Notes: generated by a model not told the origin, from the letters alone. Counted from the first letter of the stretch, positions 17,283 through 27,266 are shown. The stretch: DNA of 64,000 bases from CBDDKU01 sp965230375 (GCA_965230375.1 CBDDKU010000016.1:62001-126000), one strand, 5' to 3'. Numbers and translations: made by a program.

Positions 17283-17396
17283 TCGTTTCTTGTTTTTTGA
17301 AAGGGTATATAGGTTGTTAAAATAACGCTGCAATAATACGTATAGTTTTTTAGATTGAGAAAGCAGCCCCACTATTTTCGGGGTTTTCTGACATCT

Positions 17397-18032
17397 TCAC
17401 ACCTTGTGATGATGAACTCCAACTTGGATGTCGCTTTCTACAATAGATAGTATCGACCTAAAATCTTCTTCAACGCCGACAAAATCAGCATTTGATGTGT
17501 CTAAAATTAATATTCGCATATGTTCATTCTGCTTTTTTAAATAATCAAAATACTGCTCTTGGACCTTCGCTAGGTACTCGTTTGAAATGTTCATTTCATA
17601 GGCTCTGCCTCGTTTTGTAATATTGGCAAGAAGCTTCTCAACTGGTAAATACAAGTACACAAGTAAATCAGGCTTGGGAACAGTCTGAAACATGATATCG
17701 TACAATTCTCGAAAAAGCTTGTACTCGTCTGGAGCCAAATTAGCGCTCGCAAAAATCAATGATTTGGTAAGAGAGTAGTCCGCGACCGTTTTCATTCCAA
17801 ACAAGTCGAGGTTTAAATTTCGTTGCTTGATTTGCTGAAATCGCTCGGCTAAAAATGACATCTCCAAGGGAAACGCGAATCGCTCTGGATTCTCATAAAA
17901 CTTTGGAAGAAACGTATTATCGTCAAATGCCTCGAGTAAGAGGTCAGCATTGTAATGTTTGGCCATCTTAGATGCCAACGTGGTCTTCCCTGCTCCTATC
18001 GCTCCTTCTATCGCTATATAGTTGTACTTCAC
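17397..18032 (-). CDS. Deoxynucleoside kinase family protein (paralogue 1)
   Basis: A 211-residue P-loop kinase: GAIGAGKTT (10-18), then the lid-type segment KRGRAYE (about 150). Family members phosphorylate deoxynucleosides in the salvage pathway. The usual Asp-Arg-Ser/Thr motif after the third strand reads ADYSLTKS here, with Tyr in place of the conserved Arg; the paralogue at 23725 keeps DRT. The stop of folK touches its start (adjacent bases 18032/18033), so the pair is co-transcribed. Substrate not predictable. Confidence 0.85.
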   Translation of the reverse strand: MKYNYIAIEGAIGAGKTTLASKMAKHYNADLLLEAFDDNTFLPKFYENPERFAFPLEMSFLAERFQQIKQRNLNLDLFGMKTVADYSLTKSLIFASANLAPDEYKLFRELYDIMFQTVPKPDLLVYLYLPVEKLLANITKRGRAYEMNISNEYLAKVQEQYFDYLKKQNEHMRILILDTSNADFVGVEEDFRSILSIVESDIQVGVHHHKV

Positions 18033-18539
18033 TTAAAATTCTTCAATTTGAGCATCATCTGGACACGATGCCAGCAGCTGCTCCGACGTTTCATTTAATA
18101 AGGGGTGCACGAGAAGGGGAAGGACTTCTACGAGAGGTACAAGAACAAAGTTTCGCAAATGCAATCTTGGATGCGGAATTATTAAGTCTTCCGTCTCCAA
18201 GACTAAGTCATTATAGAATAGGATATCAATATCTAACGTACGTGCTTCGTAAGCTCTAGATGAAGATTTTACATCCCGACCAGCGTCTCGCTCAAACCCT
18301 TTTATTTTCCGAGCCACCTCATGGGGAGAAAGTCTCGTTTTAATTGAAACAATCTGATTTAAATATGGTTTTGAATCTTCGTAACCCCACGCGGGTGTTT
18401 GATAAATCTTAGAAATCAGGCTAACACTTCCTAAGGATTTTAGCTTTTCAATTGCAGTATTAAGAAAAAGCTCACGATCTCCCAGGTTACTTCCCAAGCC
18501 TAAAACTACATTAACTGCATTGTCCATCTCAATTTCCAT
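18033..18539 (-). CDS. folK: 2-amino-4-hydroxy-6-hydroxymethyldihydropteridine pyrophosphokinase (HPPK)
   Basis: A 168-residue protein with the HPPK signatures LGLGSNLGDRE near the N-terminus and RTLDIDILFYND plus IPHPRLHLRNFVLVPL (about 100-135), which bind ATP/magnesium and the pterin. It makes the pterin diphosphate used in folate synthesis; folA and thyA occur elsewhere in the window. The true start may be the Met at residue 5 (18527). Confidence 0.93.
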   Translation of the reverse strand: MEIEMDNAVNVVLGLGSNLGDRELFLNTAIEKLKSLGSVSLISKIYQTPAWGYEDSKPYLNQIVSIKTRLSPHEVARKIKGFERDAGRDVKSSSRAYEARTLDIDILFYNDLVLETEDLIIPHPRLHLRNFVLVPLVEVLPLLVHPLLNETSEQLLASCPDDAQIEEF

Positions 18540-18623
18540 TCTTAATATCTATTCACCACTGATGTAATCGCTTAATCAAATGGTACAGCGAAGGTGTACT
18601 TTTAGCCCAAATTAAAATGCATA

Positions 18624-20438
18624 ATGAAGCAATTTTTCAAATTCATGTTTGCGAGCATGCTGGGTACAGCCATCACACTGGTTGCCATGACAGTTATCAT
18701 GTTCGCCATCTTCTTTGGGGTAGTAGGCTCCATGTTTAGCGACTTTGACAAAAGTAATCAGGTTACTCAAGTTGATTCGAATTCGATTCTTCACATCAAA
18801 TTTGAAGATCCGATTGTAGACCGTGGAAGTGATGATGACGTTAACATCAATTTCGGACCTTTCTCAGCAACCACTAAGATGGGGCTTGATAAAATCAAGG
18901 AAAATCTGGAGAAAGCAAAAAACGATAAAAAGATTGAAGGAATTTTTCTTGACGTAAGCTACATCCCATCCGGGTTAGCGAGTCTAGATGAAATTCGAAC
19001 TGCCTTACTTGACTTCAAAGAGTCGGGTAAATGGATTGTGAGCTATTCCGAAATCTATTCTCAAAAAGGGTACTACCTGGCATCTACCGCCGATGAAATT
19101 TACATTTACCCAGAGGGTATGCTAGATTTTAAAGGTCTTAGCGTTAGCTCCACCTTTTATAAAGGGTTATTCGATAAGCTTGAAATTGAGCCACAGATTA
19201 TCAGAGGCTCAAACAACAAGTACAAAAGCGCAGTAGAGCCTTACTTTCTTGAAGAAATGAGTCAGGCGAATAGAGCTCAGACTGAAAAATGGTCTGGAAG
19301 TATTTGGAACACGATGCTTTCGAATATTTCAGCAACCAGAAATATCGCGCCGGAAAAGCTTCAGGAGATAGCAGATAATTACAGCATTCAGCAAGCTAGT
19401 GACGCCGTGGACTATGGTCTGGCAACAGCAACCGTTTATTACGATGAAATGATCGATATCCTTGGTGAGAAAGTTGGAGCGGAAGAAGACGATGAGCTCA
19501 ATTTGGTTGATTTCAAAAAGTATTTCAGAAGCCCCAAAGCCAAGAGAGCGAAAGGAGAAACTCCAAGTTATAAGAAGCCAAAAATTGCTGTCATATATGC
19601 CACAGGGCAGATTATCAGTGGAGAAGGCGATGATGAAATTATCGGTAGCGAAACAGTTGCAAAAGCCATTCGTGAAGCGCGACAAGACTCTTCTGTAAAG
19701 GCTATAGTTCTCAGGGTTAATTCACCGGGCGGTAGTGCTTTGGCAAGTGATGTTATTTGGCGAGAGTCTGTCCTAGCCAAAGAAACGAAGCCATTTATAG
19801 TGAGTATGGGTAACGTGGCCGCATCTGGAGGTTACTACATAAGTGCCGCCGCAGACAAGATTTACGCCATGCCAAATACCATCACTGGTTCTATAGGTGT
19901 ATTCGGAATCATTCCCAACTTGCAAGGTATGATGAACAATAAGCTAGGTGTCACATTCGATGGTGTAAAGACTGCGAAATATGCTGACTTCCCTGATGTT
20001 ATGCGACCACTTGCTGACGACGAGTTCACCATGGTTCAAGAAAGTGTAGACCAGATTTACAATACATTCTTGAATAGAGTTAGCCAGGGTCGAAACTTGA
20101 GTGTAGCTCAAGTTGATGAAATTGGTCAGGGAAGAGTTTGGAGTGGAGTCGATGCCCTGGAGATTGGATTGGTGGATGAACTAGGTGGTTTAGATGATGC
20201 ACTAGCCTACGCAGCAGAGCAAGCTGGGCTGGAAGATTATCGAACCAAGAACTTCCCGCAATACAAGGATCCATTTGAAAAGCTTCTCGAAGACATGTAC
20301 GGCATGTCATTTACAAAGTTGATGGAATGGCAATTCGGTGATCAGGCTGAAATTGTGAACGAAGTCAAAAATGCAGTAATGCTACGAGATCTTGAAGGCG
20401 TGCAAGCACTCATGCCACATCACTATATGATTCGATAA
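18624..20438 (+). CDS. sppA: Signal peptide peptidase SppA, 67-kDa type (protease IV)
   Basis: A 604-residue membrane protease with an N-terminal transmembrane helix (about 8-36) and two tandem ClpP-like domains. The catalytic lysine of the first domain is Lys148 in IYSQKGYYLAS and the nucleophile of the second is Ser401 in NVAASGGYYISAAA, the same arrangement as the Escherichia coli enzyme. It degrades leftover signal peptides in the inner membrane. Monocistronic, with a terminator 35 bases downstream. Confidence 0.95.
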   Translation: MKQFFKFMFASMLGTAITLVAMTVIMFAIFFGVVGSMFSDFDKSNQVTQVDSNSILHIKFEDPIVDRGSDDDVNINFGPFSATTKMGLDKIKENLEKAKNDKKIEGIFLDVSYIPSGLASLDEIRTALLDFKESGKWIVSYSEIYSQKGYYLASTADEIYIYPEGMLDFKGLSVSSTFYKGLFDKLEIEPQIIRGSNNKYKSAVEPYFLEEMSQANRAQTEKWSGSIWNTMLSNISATRNIAPEKLQEIADNYSIQQASDAVDYGLATATVYYDEMIDILGEKVGAEEDDELNLVDFKKYFRSPKAKRAKGETPSYKKPKIAVIYATGQIISGEGDDEIIGSETVAKAIREARQDSSVKAIVLRVNSPGGSALASDVIWRESVLAKETKPFIVSMGNVAASGGYYISAAADKIYAMPNTITGSIGVFGIIPNLQGMMNNKLGVTFDGVKTAKYADFPDVMRPLADDEFTMVQESVDQIYNTFLNRVSQGRNLSVAQVDEIGQGRVWSGVDALEIGLVDELGGLDDALAYAAEQAGLEDYRTKNFPQYKDPFEKLLEDMYGMSFTKLMEWQFGDQAEIVNEVKNAVMLRDLEGVQALMPHHYMIR

Positions 20439-20472
20439 AATCGAGTAGAAATTAGTTTTAAGAAAAAAGAAA

Positions 20473-20495
20473 GGCGGCCTTGTGCCGTCTTTTTT
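20473..20495. terminator. Terminator between convergent sppA and the DUF2797 gene
   Basis: Stem GGCGGC/GCCGTC (one G-U pair), 5-base loop, then six Ts on the plus strand and an A-rich left flank that would serve the minus strand. Confidence 0.7.
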
Positions 20496-21285
20496 ATTTT
20501 AGCTCTATCTCGTAGCCACTGTATTTTCTCAAGTTGATCACCTTTTTGCTATCGAAATACAGGTACTGCCCTCGGATGCCCGTTAATCCCATCTTTTGAC
20601 CATGGTGCTCTTCGAGCTTTATCGTCGAAATTTTCTCGGGATAGCTCTCTACGGGATAGTTGATTTCCACCAAATCAGCACGATCTAAAGCGAATTCTTG
20701 CAAGTCGGAAGGCAAAAACCCAACCACCATGTCGCGCATAGCCAGAATATCTTCATCACCTTTTTCACCTCTCAGCATTTTGCGCCAATCAGTTCGATCG
20801 GAGAGGTATTGCTTGAGCTCAACTTCAATTTTACCGGCAAGCTGCCGGTAAGGCACGTACGCTATTGGCACAGCCCGCCAGGCTCCTTGATCAATCCACC
20901 TCGATGGAACCTGGGTCTCACGGGTCACTCCTACCTTAATGGTAGCCGTTTGAGCAAGGTAAACGTAGTGTGGTTGATTGTGATTTCGTTCTTCCCATTC
21001 GGGATCTCTACCTTTTCCTAGATGCGCTTCGCAAAGCTCTGGATTGATGATACATGGCGATGCCGAAGCCGATTCTGTGAAGCACTTGTAGCAGAAACCC
21101 TGACCAAAAGTCTTTTTAATACTTCTGCCACAATTGATACAAAATATCCGACCGGTCCACTCTAGAGTGACTTCACTATTGATTAAAGGGTTTATATGAG
21201 TCGATTTTTCACCATCCAAATTCATCCAATACTGCACGCGATCATCCAGCTCTACAAACATCTTTCTCAAAACACCTTTTTTCAT
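20494..21285 (-). CDS. DUF2797 protein with zinc-ribbon and GIY-YIG-like region
   Basis: A 263-residue protein. Four cysteines in CINC...CYKC (about 49-71), and further Cys at CIINPELC (80-87), look like a zinc site. The segment YVYLAQTATIKVGVTRETQVPSRWIDQGA (about 107-135) resembles the GIY-YIG/T5orf172 nuclease core seen in this family. No experimental role is known to me for DUF2797. It converges on sppA and is divergent from the GH3 gene. Confidence 0.8.
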   Translation of the reverse strand: MKKGVLRKMFVELDDRVQYWMNLDGEKSTHINPLINSEVTLEWTGRIFCINCGRSIKKTFGQGFCYKCFTESASASPCIINPELCEAHLGKGRDPEWEERNHNQPHYVYLAQTATIKVGVTRETQVPSRWIDQGAWRAVPIAYVPYRQLAGKIEVELKQYLSDRTDWRKMLRGEKGDEDILAMRDMVVGFLPSDLQEFALDRADLVEINYPVESYPEKISTIKLEEHHGQKMGLTGIRGQYLYFDSKKVINLRKYSGYEIELK

Positions 21286-21354
21286 CTCTGCGAAATCAAA
21301 TTCAAGTATATTGGTTATTTATTTTAGTTAACTTCAGATTCGGTCTTCGAAGAT

Positions 21355-22872
21355 ATGGCACTTAATTCAGTATTCACATGGTTTATGAAGAAGAGATTTC
21401 ATCAGATCGAACTCTTCATGAAGTACCCCAATGAAGTACAAGGGGATGTGTTTGGGAAGCTGCTAGAGATGGGCGTTCATACCGAGTGGGGGCTCGATCA
21501 CAAGTACAACTCTATTCAATCGGTTCGAGATTTCAAAAACCGGGTTCCACTCCAGACCTACGAAGATATTAAGCCATATGTGGAAAGACTGCAAGCAGGA
21601 GAGCAAAGGCTATTATGGCCAACAGATATCTCGTGGTTTGCCAAATCTTCTGGAACCACAAGCGCTAAGAGCAAGTTTATCCCAGTAAGCCGAGAAGCTC
21701 TTGAAGACTGCCATTTCAAAAGCGGGAAAGATATGCTCGCTATGTACAGCCATAACCACCCTGAAAATAAAGTATACAAAGGCAAGTCCTTAGTATTAGG
21801 AGGAAGCAGTCAAATCAATGAGTTTAGAAAAGACTCGTATTATGGAGATCTCTCTGCCATCATCATAAATAATTTACCAATTTGGGTAGAGATAAAACGA
21901 ATTCCCGATCGGCAAATCGCACTCATGGATGGGTGGGAAGAGAAAATCGAGAGAATGGCCCAAAGTGTCAAGGACCAGGATGTGTCGAATATTGCTGGCG
22001 TACCTTCTTGGACGTTGGTATTGCTCAAACGCGTACTCGAGATTACTGGGAAAACTGATATAGCAGATGTGTGGCCTAATTTAGAGCTATACATGCACGG
22101 TGGAGTGAGTTTCAAACCCTATAAAGATCAATTCAGACACATCATTTCTAATCCGGACATGCACTATTATGAAACCTATAATGCAAGTGAAGGGTTTTTC
22201 GGTATTCAAGATCGTGCTCATGCAGATGATATGCTACTCATGTTAGATTATGGAATATTCTACGAGTTTATTCCACTTGAAAATGCCAATGAAGAGCAAC
22301 CAGCGACTGTGGCCCTTGAAGACATTGAAATCGGAAAAGTTTACGAGTTGGTGATTTCAACGAATGGTGGGCTATGGCGTTATCGTTTGGGAGATACCGT
22401 TTCCTTCACTTCCAAATCCCCTTTCCGAATTAAGGTAATGGGGCGTACTAAGCATTTTATAAATGCATTTGGAGAAGAGCTGATCATTGATAATGCCGAA
22501 GCAGCTCTTCAATTTGCTACGAGAGAATGTCCATGCAGTGTAACAGACTATACCGCGGGGCCAATATATATGACAAATTCTTCTCAAGGTGGCCACGAGT
22601 GGCTAATCGAATTCGATTGTGAGCCTGAGAATATGGATGCCTTCACTCGAGCATTTGACGAAGGGCTTAAGCGCGTAAACAGTGATTACGAAGCCAAACG
22701 AACTGGAGACTTAACACTACGTCCGCCACTAATCCAAGTCATGCCTAAGGGTACGTTTTACAATTGGATGAAAACCAAAGGCAAATTAGGAGGGCAACAC
22801 AAGGTACCCCGACTTTCGAATAACAGACAGTTTATTGACGAAATAAAAAGCTCTACACTAGAGTTAATGTAG
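21355..22872 (+). CDS. GH3 auxin-responsive-promoter family acyl-adenylate-forming enzyme
   Basis: A 505-residue member of the GH3 (PF03321) family. The ATP-binding motif appears as SSGTTSAKSKFIPV (about 98-111), the central YNASEGFFGIQD (about 279-290) and the late GLWRYRLGDTVSF and GRTKHFINAFGEEL segments match the acyl-adenylase core. Plant relatives conjugate amino acids to acyl acids; the bacterial enzymes are common in Bacteroidota but their substrate is not established as far as I know. It is followed after one base by an exported protein gene. Confidence 0.9.
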   Translation: MALNSVFTWFMKKRFHQIELFMKYPNEVQGDVFGKLLEMGVHTEWGLDHKYNSIQSVRDFKNRVPLQTYEDIKPYVERLQAGEQRLLWPTDISWFAKSSGTTSAKSKFIPVSREALEDCHFKSGKDMLAMYSHNHPENKVYKGKSLVLGGSSQINEFRKDSYYGDLSAIIINNLPIWVEIKRIPDRQIALMDGWEEKIERMAQSVKDQDVSNIAGVPSWTLVLLKRVLEITGKTDIADVWPNLELYMHGGVSFKPYKDQFRHIISNPDMHYYETYNASEGFFGIQDRAHADDMLLMLDYGIFYEFIPLENANEEQPATVALEDIEIGKVYELVISTNGGLWRYRLGDTVSFTSKSPFRIKVMGRTKHFINAFGEELIIDNAEAALQFATRECPCSVTDYTAGPIYMTNSSQGGHEWLIEFDCEPENMDAFTRAFDEGLKRVNSDYEAKRTGDLTLRPPLIQVMPKGTFYNWMKTKGKLGGQHKVPRLSNNRQFIDEIKSSTLELM

Positions 22873-22873
22873 T

Positions 22874-23668
22874 ATGGACAAAAGAGCTTTTGTCGTATTT
22901 CTGTTTTTGTACCCTTACCTATTGATAGGCCAAAGCAATTGGACTGAAATATTTAAGATTGAAGGTAGCTCAGACTTTATTGCCACTGATGTGCTTGAAA
23001 ACATTTACCGGGTAGATCAAACAGAACTCTACAAGTACGATAGTCAAGGCAAATTTCAATTTCGATACAGTGACAAGCAGCTCGGTGTCATTTCGTCCAT
23101 TGATGTTACCTATCCCTTGCGTCCGTTGGTGCTCTATGCTGACTTAAACTATGTCATCCTTCTTGACAATACTCTGAGCAACAATCGCGGAAACATCAAT
23201 CTGGTCAAGCACGAAATTGGACTTGCTCAAGCTGCCTGCTCTTCGGTCCAGAATCACTTTTGGTTTTACGACGCCATGCAGTTTGCACTCATCCGAACCA
23301 ATGAAAACTTCAACCAAGTCTCGACGAGTGGAAACCTATCTCAAATCCTTGGAATTGACTTAAACCCCAACTTTATGGTGGAGTTTGCCAATAGAGTTTA
23401 CCTCAACAATCCCGAAACTGGAATTCTCGTATTCGATATTTTTGGGACTTATATCAAGACTATACCTCTCAAAGGATTGGAACAGTTCCAGGTTTTTGAA
23501 GATGAGATTGTATATTTTGAGAATCAGAGACTCTACCAATACAACACTAAACTATTTCAAGCCAGAGAGATTGAAATAAACCCCAATGCCGAAAACGCCT
23601 ATTTCTGGAAGGACCGGATTATTTTAGATTGTCCGAAGGAAGTTATCGTTCTCAAAAAGACTCTGTAA
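22874..23668 (+). CDS. Exported beta-propeller-like protein of unknown function
   Basis: A 264-residue protein with an N-terminal signal sequence (MDKRAFVVFLFLYPYLLIGQ). The mature chain shows repeated short strands with aromatic and Asp residues (IYRVDQTELYKYDSQGKFQFRY; VYLNNPETGILVFDIFGTYI; LYQYNTKLFQ), resembling blades of an NHL/six-bladed propeller. It starts one base after the GH3 stop and precedes a deoxynucleoside kinase. Family not recognised by name. Confidence 0.7.
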   Translation: MDKRAFVVFLFLYPYLLIGQSNWTEIFKIEGSSDFIATDVLENIYRVDQTELYKYDSQGKFQFRYSDKQLGVISSIDVTYPLRPLVLYADLNYVILLDNTLSNNRGNINLVKHEIGLAQAACSSVQNHFWFYDAMQFALIRTNENFNQVSTSGNLSQILGIDLNPNFMVEFANRVYLNNPETGILVFDIFGTYIKTIPLKGLEQFQVFEDEIVYFENQRLYQYNTKLFQAREIEINPNAENAYFWKDRIILDCPKEVIVLKKTL

Positions 23669-23677
23669 ATTCAGGGT

Positions 23678-23705
23678 TTGAGAAAGGGCAATATTTGTAC
23701 TTTTG
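23678..23705 (+). promoter_or_regulatory. Promoter of the second deoxynucleoside kinase gene
   Basis: TTG (23678-23680), 17-base spacer, TACTTTTG (23698-23705), 19 bases before the start codon. Confidence 0.6.
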
Positions 23706-23724
23706 GCCGATACAATTTTAAAGC

Positions 23725-24342
23725 ATGCACGTAGCCGTAGCAGGAAATATAGGTTCTGGAAAAACCACCTTAACCGAGCTTTTAGGAAAGCACTATAAAT
23801 GGGAATGTCAATTTGAGGACGTCGAAGAGAATCCATATCTCATGGATTTTTATGAAGATATGCAGCGTTGGTCTTTCAACTTGCAAATCTACTTCCTCAA
23901 TAGTCGATTCAATCAGATATTGGAGATAAGAGAAGGCAAGAAAAACGTAATTCAAGATCGAACGATCTATGAAGACGCGTACATCTTTGCCCCAAACCTT
24001 CACAGCATGGGGCTGATGACGACTCGCGACTTTGAGAATTACTTTTCTCTTTTCACATCAATGGAAAAGTTTATTCAAGCACCTGATCTGTTAATATATC
24101 TGCGAGCAAGTGTTCCCGCTTTGGTCAATAATATCCAACAACGAGGAAGAGACTACGAAGAAGCTATTCGTCTGGACTACCTCAAGAGACTCAACGAGCG
24201 TTACGAGGCTTGGATTTCCACCTACGACAAAGGAAAGATTCTGGTTATCGATGTTGACAACAACGCCTTTCACGAGAATGCTGAAGATTTAGGGAAAATA
24301 ATCAGCGGTATAGAAGGAGAAATTCACGGCTTGTTTGACTAA
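23725..24342 (+). CDS. Deoxynucleoside kinase (paralogue 2)
   Basis: A 205-residue P-loop kinase: GNIGSGKTT (7-15), the base/phosphate-sensing motif QDRTIYEDAYIFA (about 75-87) and the arginine-rich lid QRGRDYE (about 139). It is similar to the bacterial dAdo/dGuo kinases that start purine deoxynucleoside salvage. Unlike the copy at 17397 it retains the canonical Asp-Arg-Thr motif. It has its own promoter and ends in a bidirectional terminator. Substrate choice is inferred. Confidence 0.88.
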   Translation: MHVAVAGNIGSGKTTLTELLGKHYKWECQFEDVEENPYLMDFYEDMQRWSFNLQIYFLNSRFNQILEIREGKKNVIQDRTIYEDAYIFAPNLHSMGLMTTRDFENYFSLFTSMEKFIQAPDLLIYLRASVPALVNNIQQRGRDYEEAIRLDYLKRLNERYEAWISTYDKGKILVIDVDNNAFHENAEDLGKIISGIEGEIHGLFD

Positions 24343-24360
24343 AGGAGAAAAAGCATTGCA

Positions 24361-24398
24361 TTAAAAAAGGCATCAGACTAGTCTGATGCCTTTTTTAA
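24361..24398. terminator. Bidirectional terminator, 38-bp perfect palindrome
   Basis: A fully self-complementary 38-base sequence with A6 and T6 runs at the outer ends. It separates the convergent kinase and pyrophosphatase genes and should stop transcripts from both sides. Confidence 0.9.
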
Positions 24399-24417
24399 TG
24401 GTTTCAAATTTTCGAAA

Positions 24418-27172
24418 TCAGATTTTGACTTCAAATACGACATTCACAACATCGTGAATTGCTTTATCTCCTAAATCATCAAAGAAGCTGTCAGATCTAA
24501 ATCGGATGTCGTATTGCGTACGATCAAACTCAAAACTTCCAATTAGACTCAGGCCTCCAGTTCCATTCTTTGAAATTCTATAAACTCCTTTTGTTGGGCT
24601 TGAAATTCCTTTTATTTCAAGGTCACCTATGAAAGAATAAAGTGTGTTTCCTTGATATTCAGATTGACCTATTGAAAGAGATGCATTCGGATGATTAGCA
24701 ACATCAAAGAAATCGGAACTTTTCAGGTGATCTACCAGGTTTTTATTGTTTTCTGGGTCTTTGATGTCAGTAACAGTGATCGAAGTCATATCTATCGTGA
24801 GGTCGGCTTTTTTAACCAGACTTTCACTTAGTATAACGGTACCGTTTACATCCACATTACCTGTATGCTGACCCGTAACTTTTTTCGCCAACCAAGTTGC
24901 TTTTGTGTTCTCCGAATTCACAGAAATTTCACCAGTAAACATCTCAACTTCTTCAACTTCTTTACTCTCTTCAGCTTGCTCAGTTGCAGGTTTAATACTT
25001 CCTTCTTCACCATTTGGTGTGTCAGTGTGTCCGCCCAAAATTGGTGCGATTACAAGACCTACAAGACATGTCAGCTTAATAAGGATATTCATAGAAGGTC
25101 CAGATGTATCTTTAAATGGATCTCCAACCGTATCTCCAGTTACAGCAGCTTTGTGAGCGTCTGAACCTTTGTAAGTCATTTCGCCGTTGATCTCTACACC
25201 AGCCTCGAATGATTTCTTAGCGTTATCCCAAGCACCACCTGCGTTGTTTTGGAAAATAGCCCACATTACACCAGACACACATACTCCGGCCATGTAACCA
25301 CCTAGTGGTTCTGCTCCGAACACAAGTCCGATGATGATAGGCGTAATGATCGTGATCAGACCAGGAAGGATCATTTCCTTGAGTGCTGCCTTTGTAGAGA
25401 TGTCTACACATTTTGCATACTCAGGGGTTCCTTTACCTTCCATGATACCTGGTATCTCACGGAATTGGCGACGAACTTCCTGAACCATTTCCATTGCAGC
25501 CTTTCCAACTGACTGCATAGCCAAGGCGGAGAAGATTACCGGAATCATTCCTCCAACGAAAAGCATAGCAAGAACATCTGCTTTGAAGATGTTGATACCA
25601 TCGATTCCTGTGAAAGTAACGTAAGCTGCAAACAATGCCAAGGCTGTCAATGCAGCAGACGCAATCGCAAAACCTTTACCTACAGCTGCAGTTGTATTAC
25701 CTACCGAGTCAAGAATATCAGTTCTTTCTCTAACGTGATCTTCCAATTCGCTCATCTCAGCAACTCCACCAGCGTTATCAGCAATTGGTCCGAAGGCGTC
25801 TATAGCAAGCTGCATTGCGGTAGTAGCCATCATGGCAGAAGCAGCAAGAGCTACCCCGTAAAAACCAGCTAGGGCGTATGAACCATAGATGGCCGCCGCG
25901 AATAGAATTACAGAAAGGAAGGTAGATTTCATACCTACTGCGAGACCAGCAATAATGTTTGTGGCGGCACCAGTTGAAGAATTTTGTACGATATCCATAA
26001 CCGGCTTCTTTCCAAGACTTGTAAAGTAAGCCGTAACCATAGAGATCAAAGCTCCAACAGCCAGTCCGATACAAGCTGAATAGAATACATTGATAGAAGC
26101 TACTTCGCGAGCACCTTCACCAAAGAAATTCATGGTGAGAGTTTCTGGAAGCATCCAGTCAATCAAGAAGTAACTTGCAACGAGAGTCAATAAAATCGAA
26201 ACCCAGTTACCGGTATCCAACGCTTTCTGTACTTGCGCTTCTTTAGCATTATTGTCCTTGATTCTAACCAAGAAGGTTCCAATAATAGAAGCGAATACGC
26301 CTACTCCAGCAATTACGAGTGGAAGAAGGATAGGCCCCATATTATTGAAGGCATCAGTGAATGGCGCTACTGATGACATATCTCTGATAATGTAATTTCC
26401 GAGAACCATAGCAGCCAAAACTGTAGCTACGTATGAACCGAAAAGGTCAGCTCCCATTCCTGCTACATCACCAACGTTGTCACCAACGTTATCTGCTATG
26501 GTAGCTGGGTTTCTTGGATCGTCTTCTGGAATACCAGCTTCAACCTTTCCAACAAGATCAGCTCCAACGTCAGCAGCTTTCGTATAGATTCCACCACCTA
26601 CTCTGGCAAAAAGTGCAATAGACTCAGCACCAAGAGAGAAACCGGCTAGTGTCTCTAAAACGATGGTCATATCCATGTAGAAGTCCCCCACCTTCAGTCA
26701 TAAACTGACTTAGGAAGAACCAAAAAAGTAAACTCAATCCAAGTACAGCCAATCCAGCAACACCCAGACCCATTACAGTTCCACCACCGAAGGATACTTT
26801 CAGGGCATTTGGAAGACTAGTCTTTGCAGCTTCAGCTGTTCTTGCATTAGCTTCAGTAGCGATGCGCATTCCAACGTTTCCAGCCAAAGCCGAGAAGATT
26901 GCACCAATCACGAATGCTGGAATAATCATCCAGCTTGTAGTATCGACTACTTGTGAAATTCCGAAAAGTGCAGCCGATGCAACAACTACAAAAATGAGTA
27001 GCAATCTGTACTCAGCTCCAAGAAATGCCAAGGCACCTTCTTTAATGGCTTTCGAGATTTCTTGCATCTTGCCGCTTCCTGCGTCTTGACTCTTTACCCA
27101 TCTGGCTTTAATAGCCATAACAATAAGGCCAACAACTGCTAGAAGTGGCGCAACCAACATTATATTATTCAT
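24418..27172 (-). CDS. hppA: Membrane-bound, K+-dependent ion-pumping pyrophosphatase fused to a C-terminal YceI domain (one frameshift)
   Basis: Residues 1 to about 712 form the multi-spanning pyrophosphatase: substrate motif DVGADLVGKVEAG with DDPRNPATIADNVGDNVGD, and GNTTAAVGKGFAI, where Ala occupies the site that is Lys in K+-independent enzymes, so it is probably K+-dependent and perhaps Na+-pumping. An acidic linker leads to a 174-residue YceI (lipocalin-like) domain at the C-terminus (EISVNSENTKATWLAKK; DMTSITVTDI; HLKSSDFFDVANHP). YceI proteins are normally separate periplasmic lipid binders. The frame breaks at a five-C run (26685-26689); removing one C gives 917 residues. The domain call is firm; what the fusion does is unknown. 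Confidence 0.9.
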
Positions 27173-27203
27173 CTGAAATAATTTTACTTCTCAATTTGGG
27201 GGG

Positions 27204-27234
27204 CAAAAATAGACTTTTTGTCCTATTAGCACAA
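27204..27234 (-). promoter_or_regulatory. Promoter of the pyrophosphatase gene
   Basis: Minus strand TTG (27234-27232), 20-base spacer, TATTTTTG (27211-27204); exact consensus, 31 bases before the start codon. Confidence 0.65.
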
Positions 27235-27266
27235 TCAAATTGAAACAGAGCGATAAAAGGAAATGA

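Noticed and set aside
24418..27172. Pyrophosphatase as two separate subunits or programmed frameshift
   Set aside because: The second half has no sensible start, no slippery heptamer or stem was seen, and the break lies in a C homopolymer within a conserved core.
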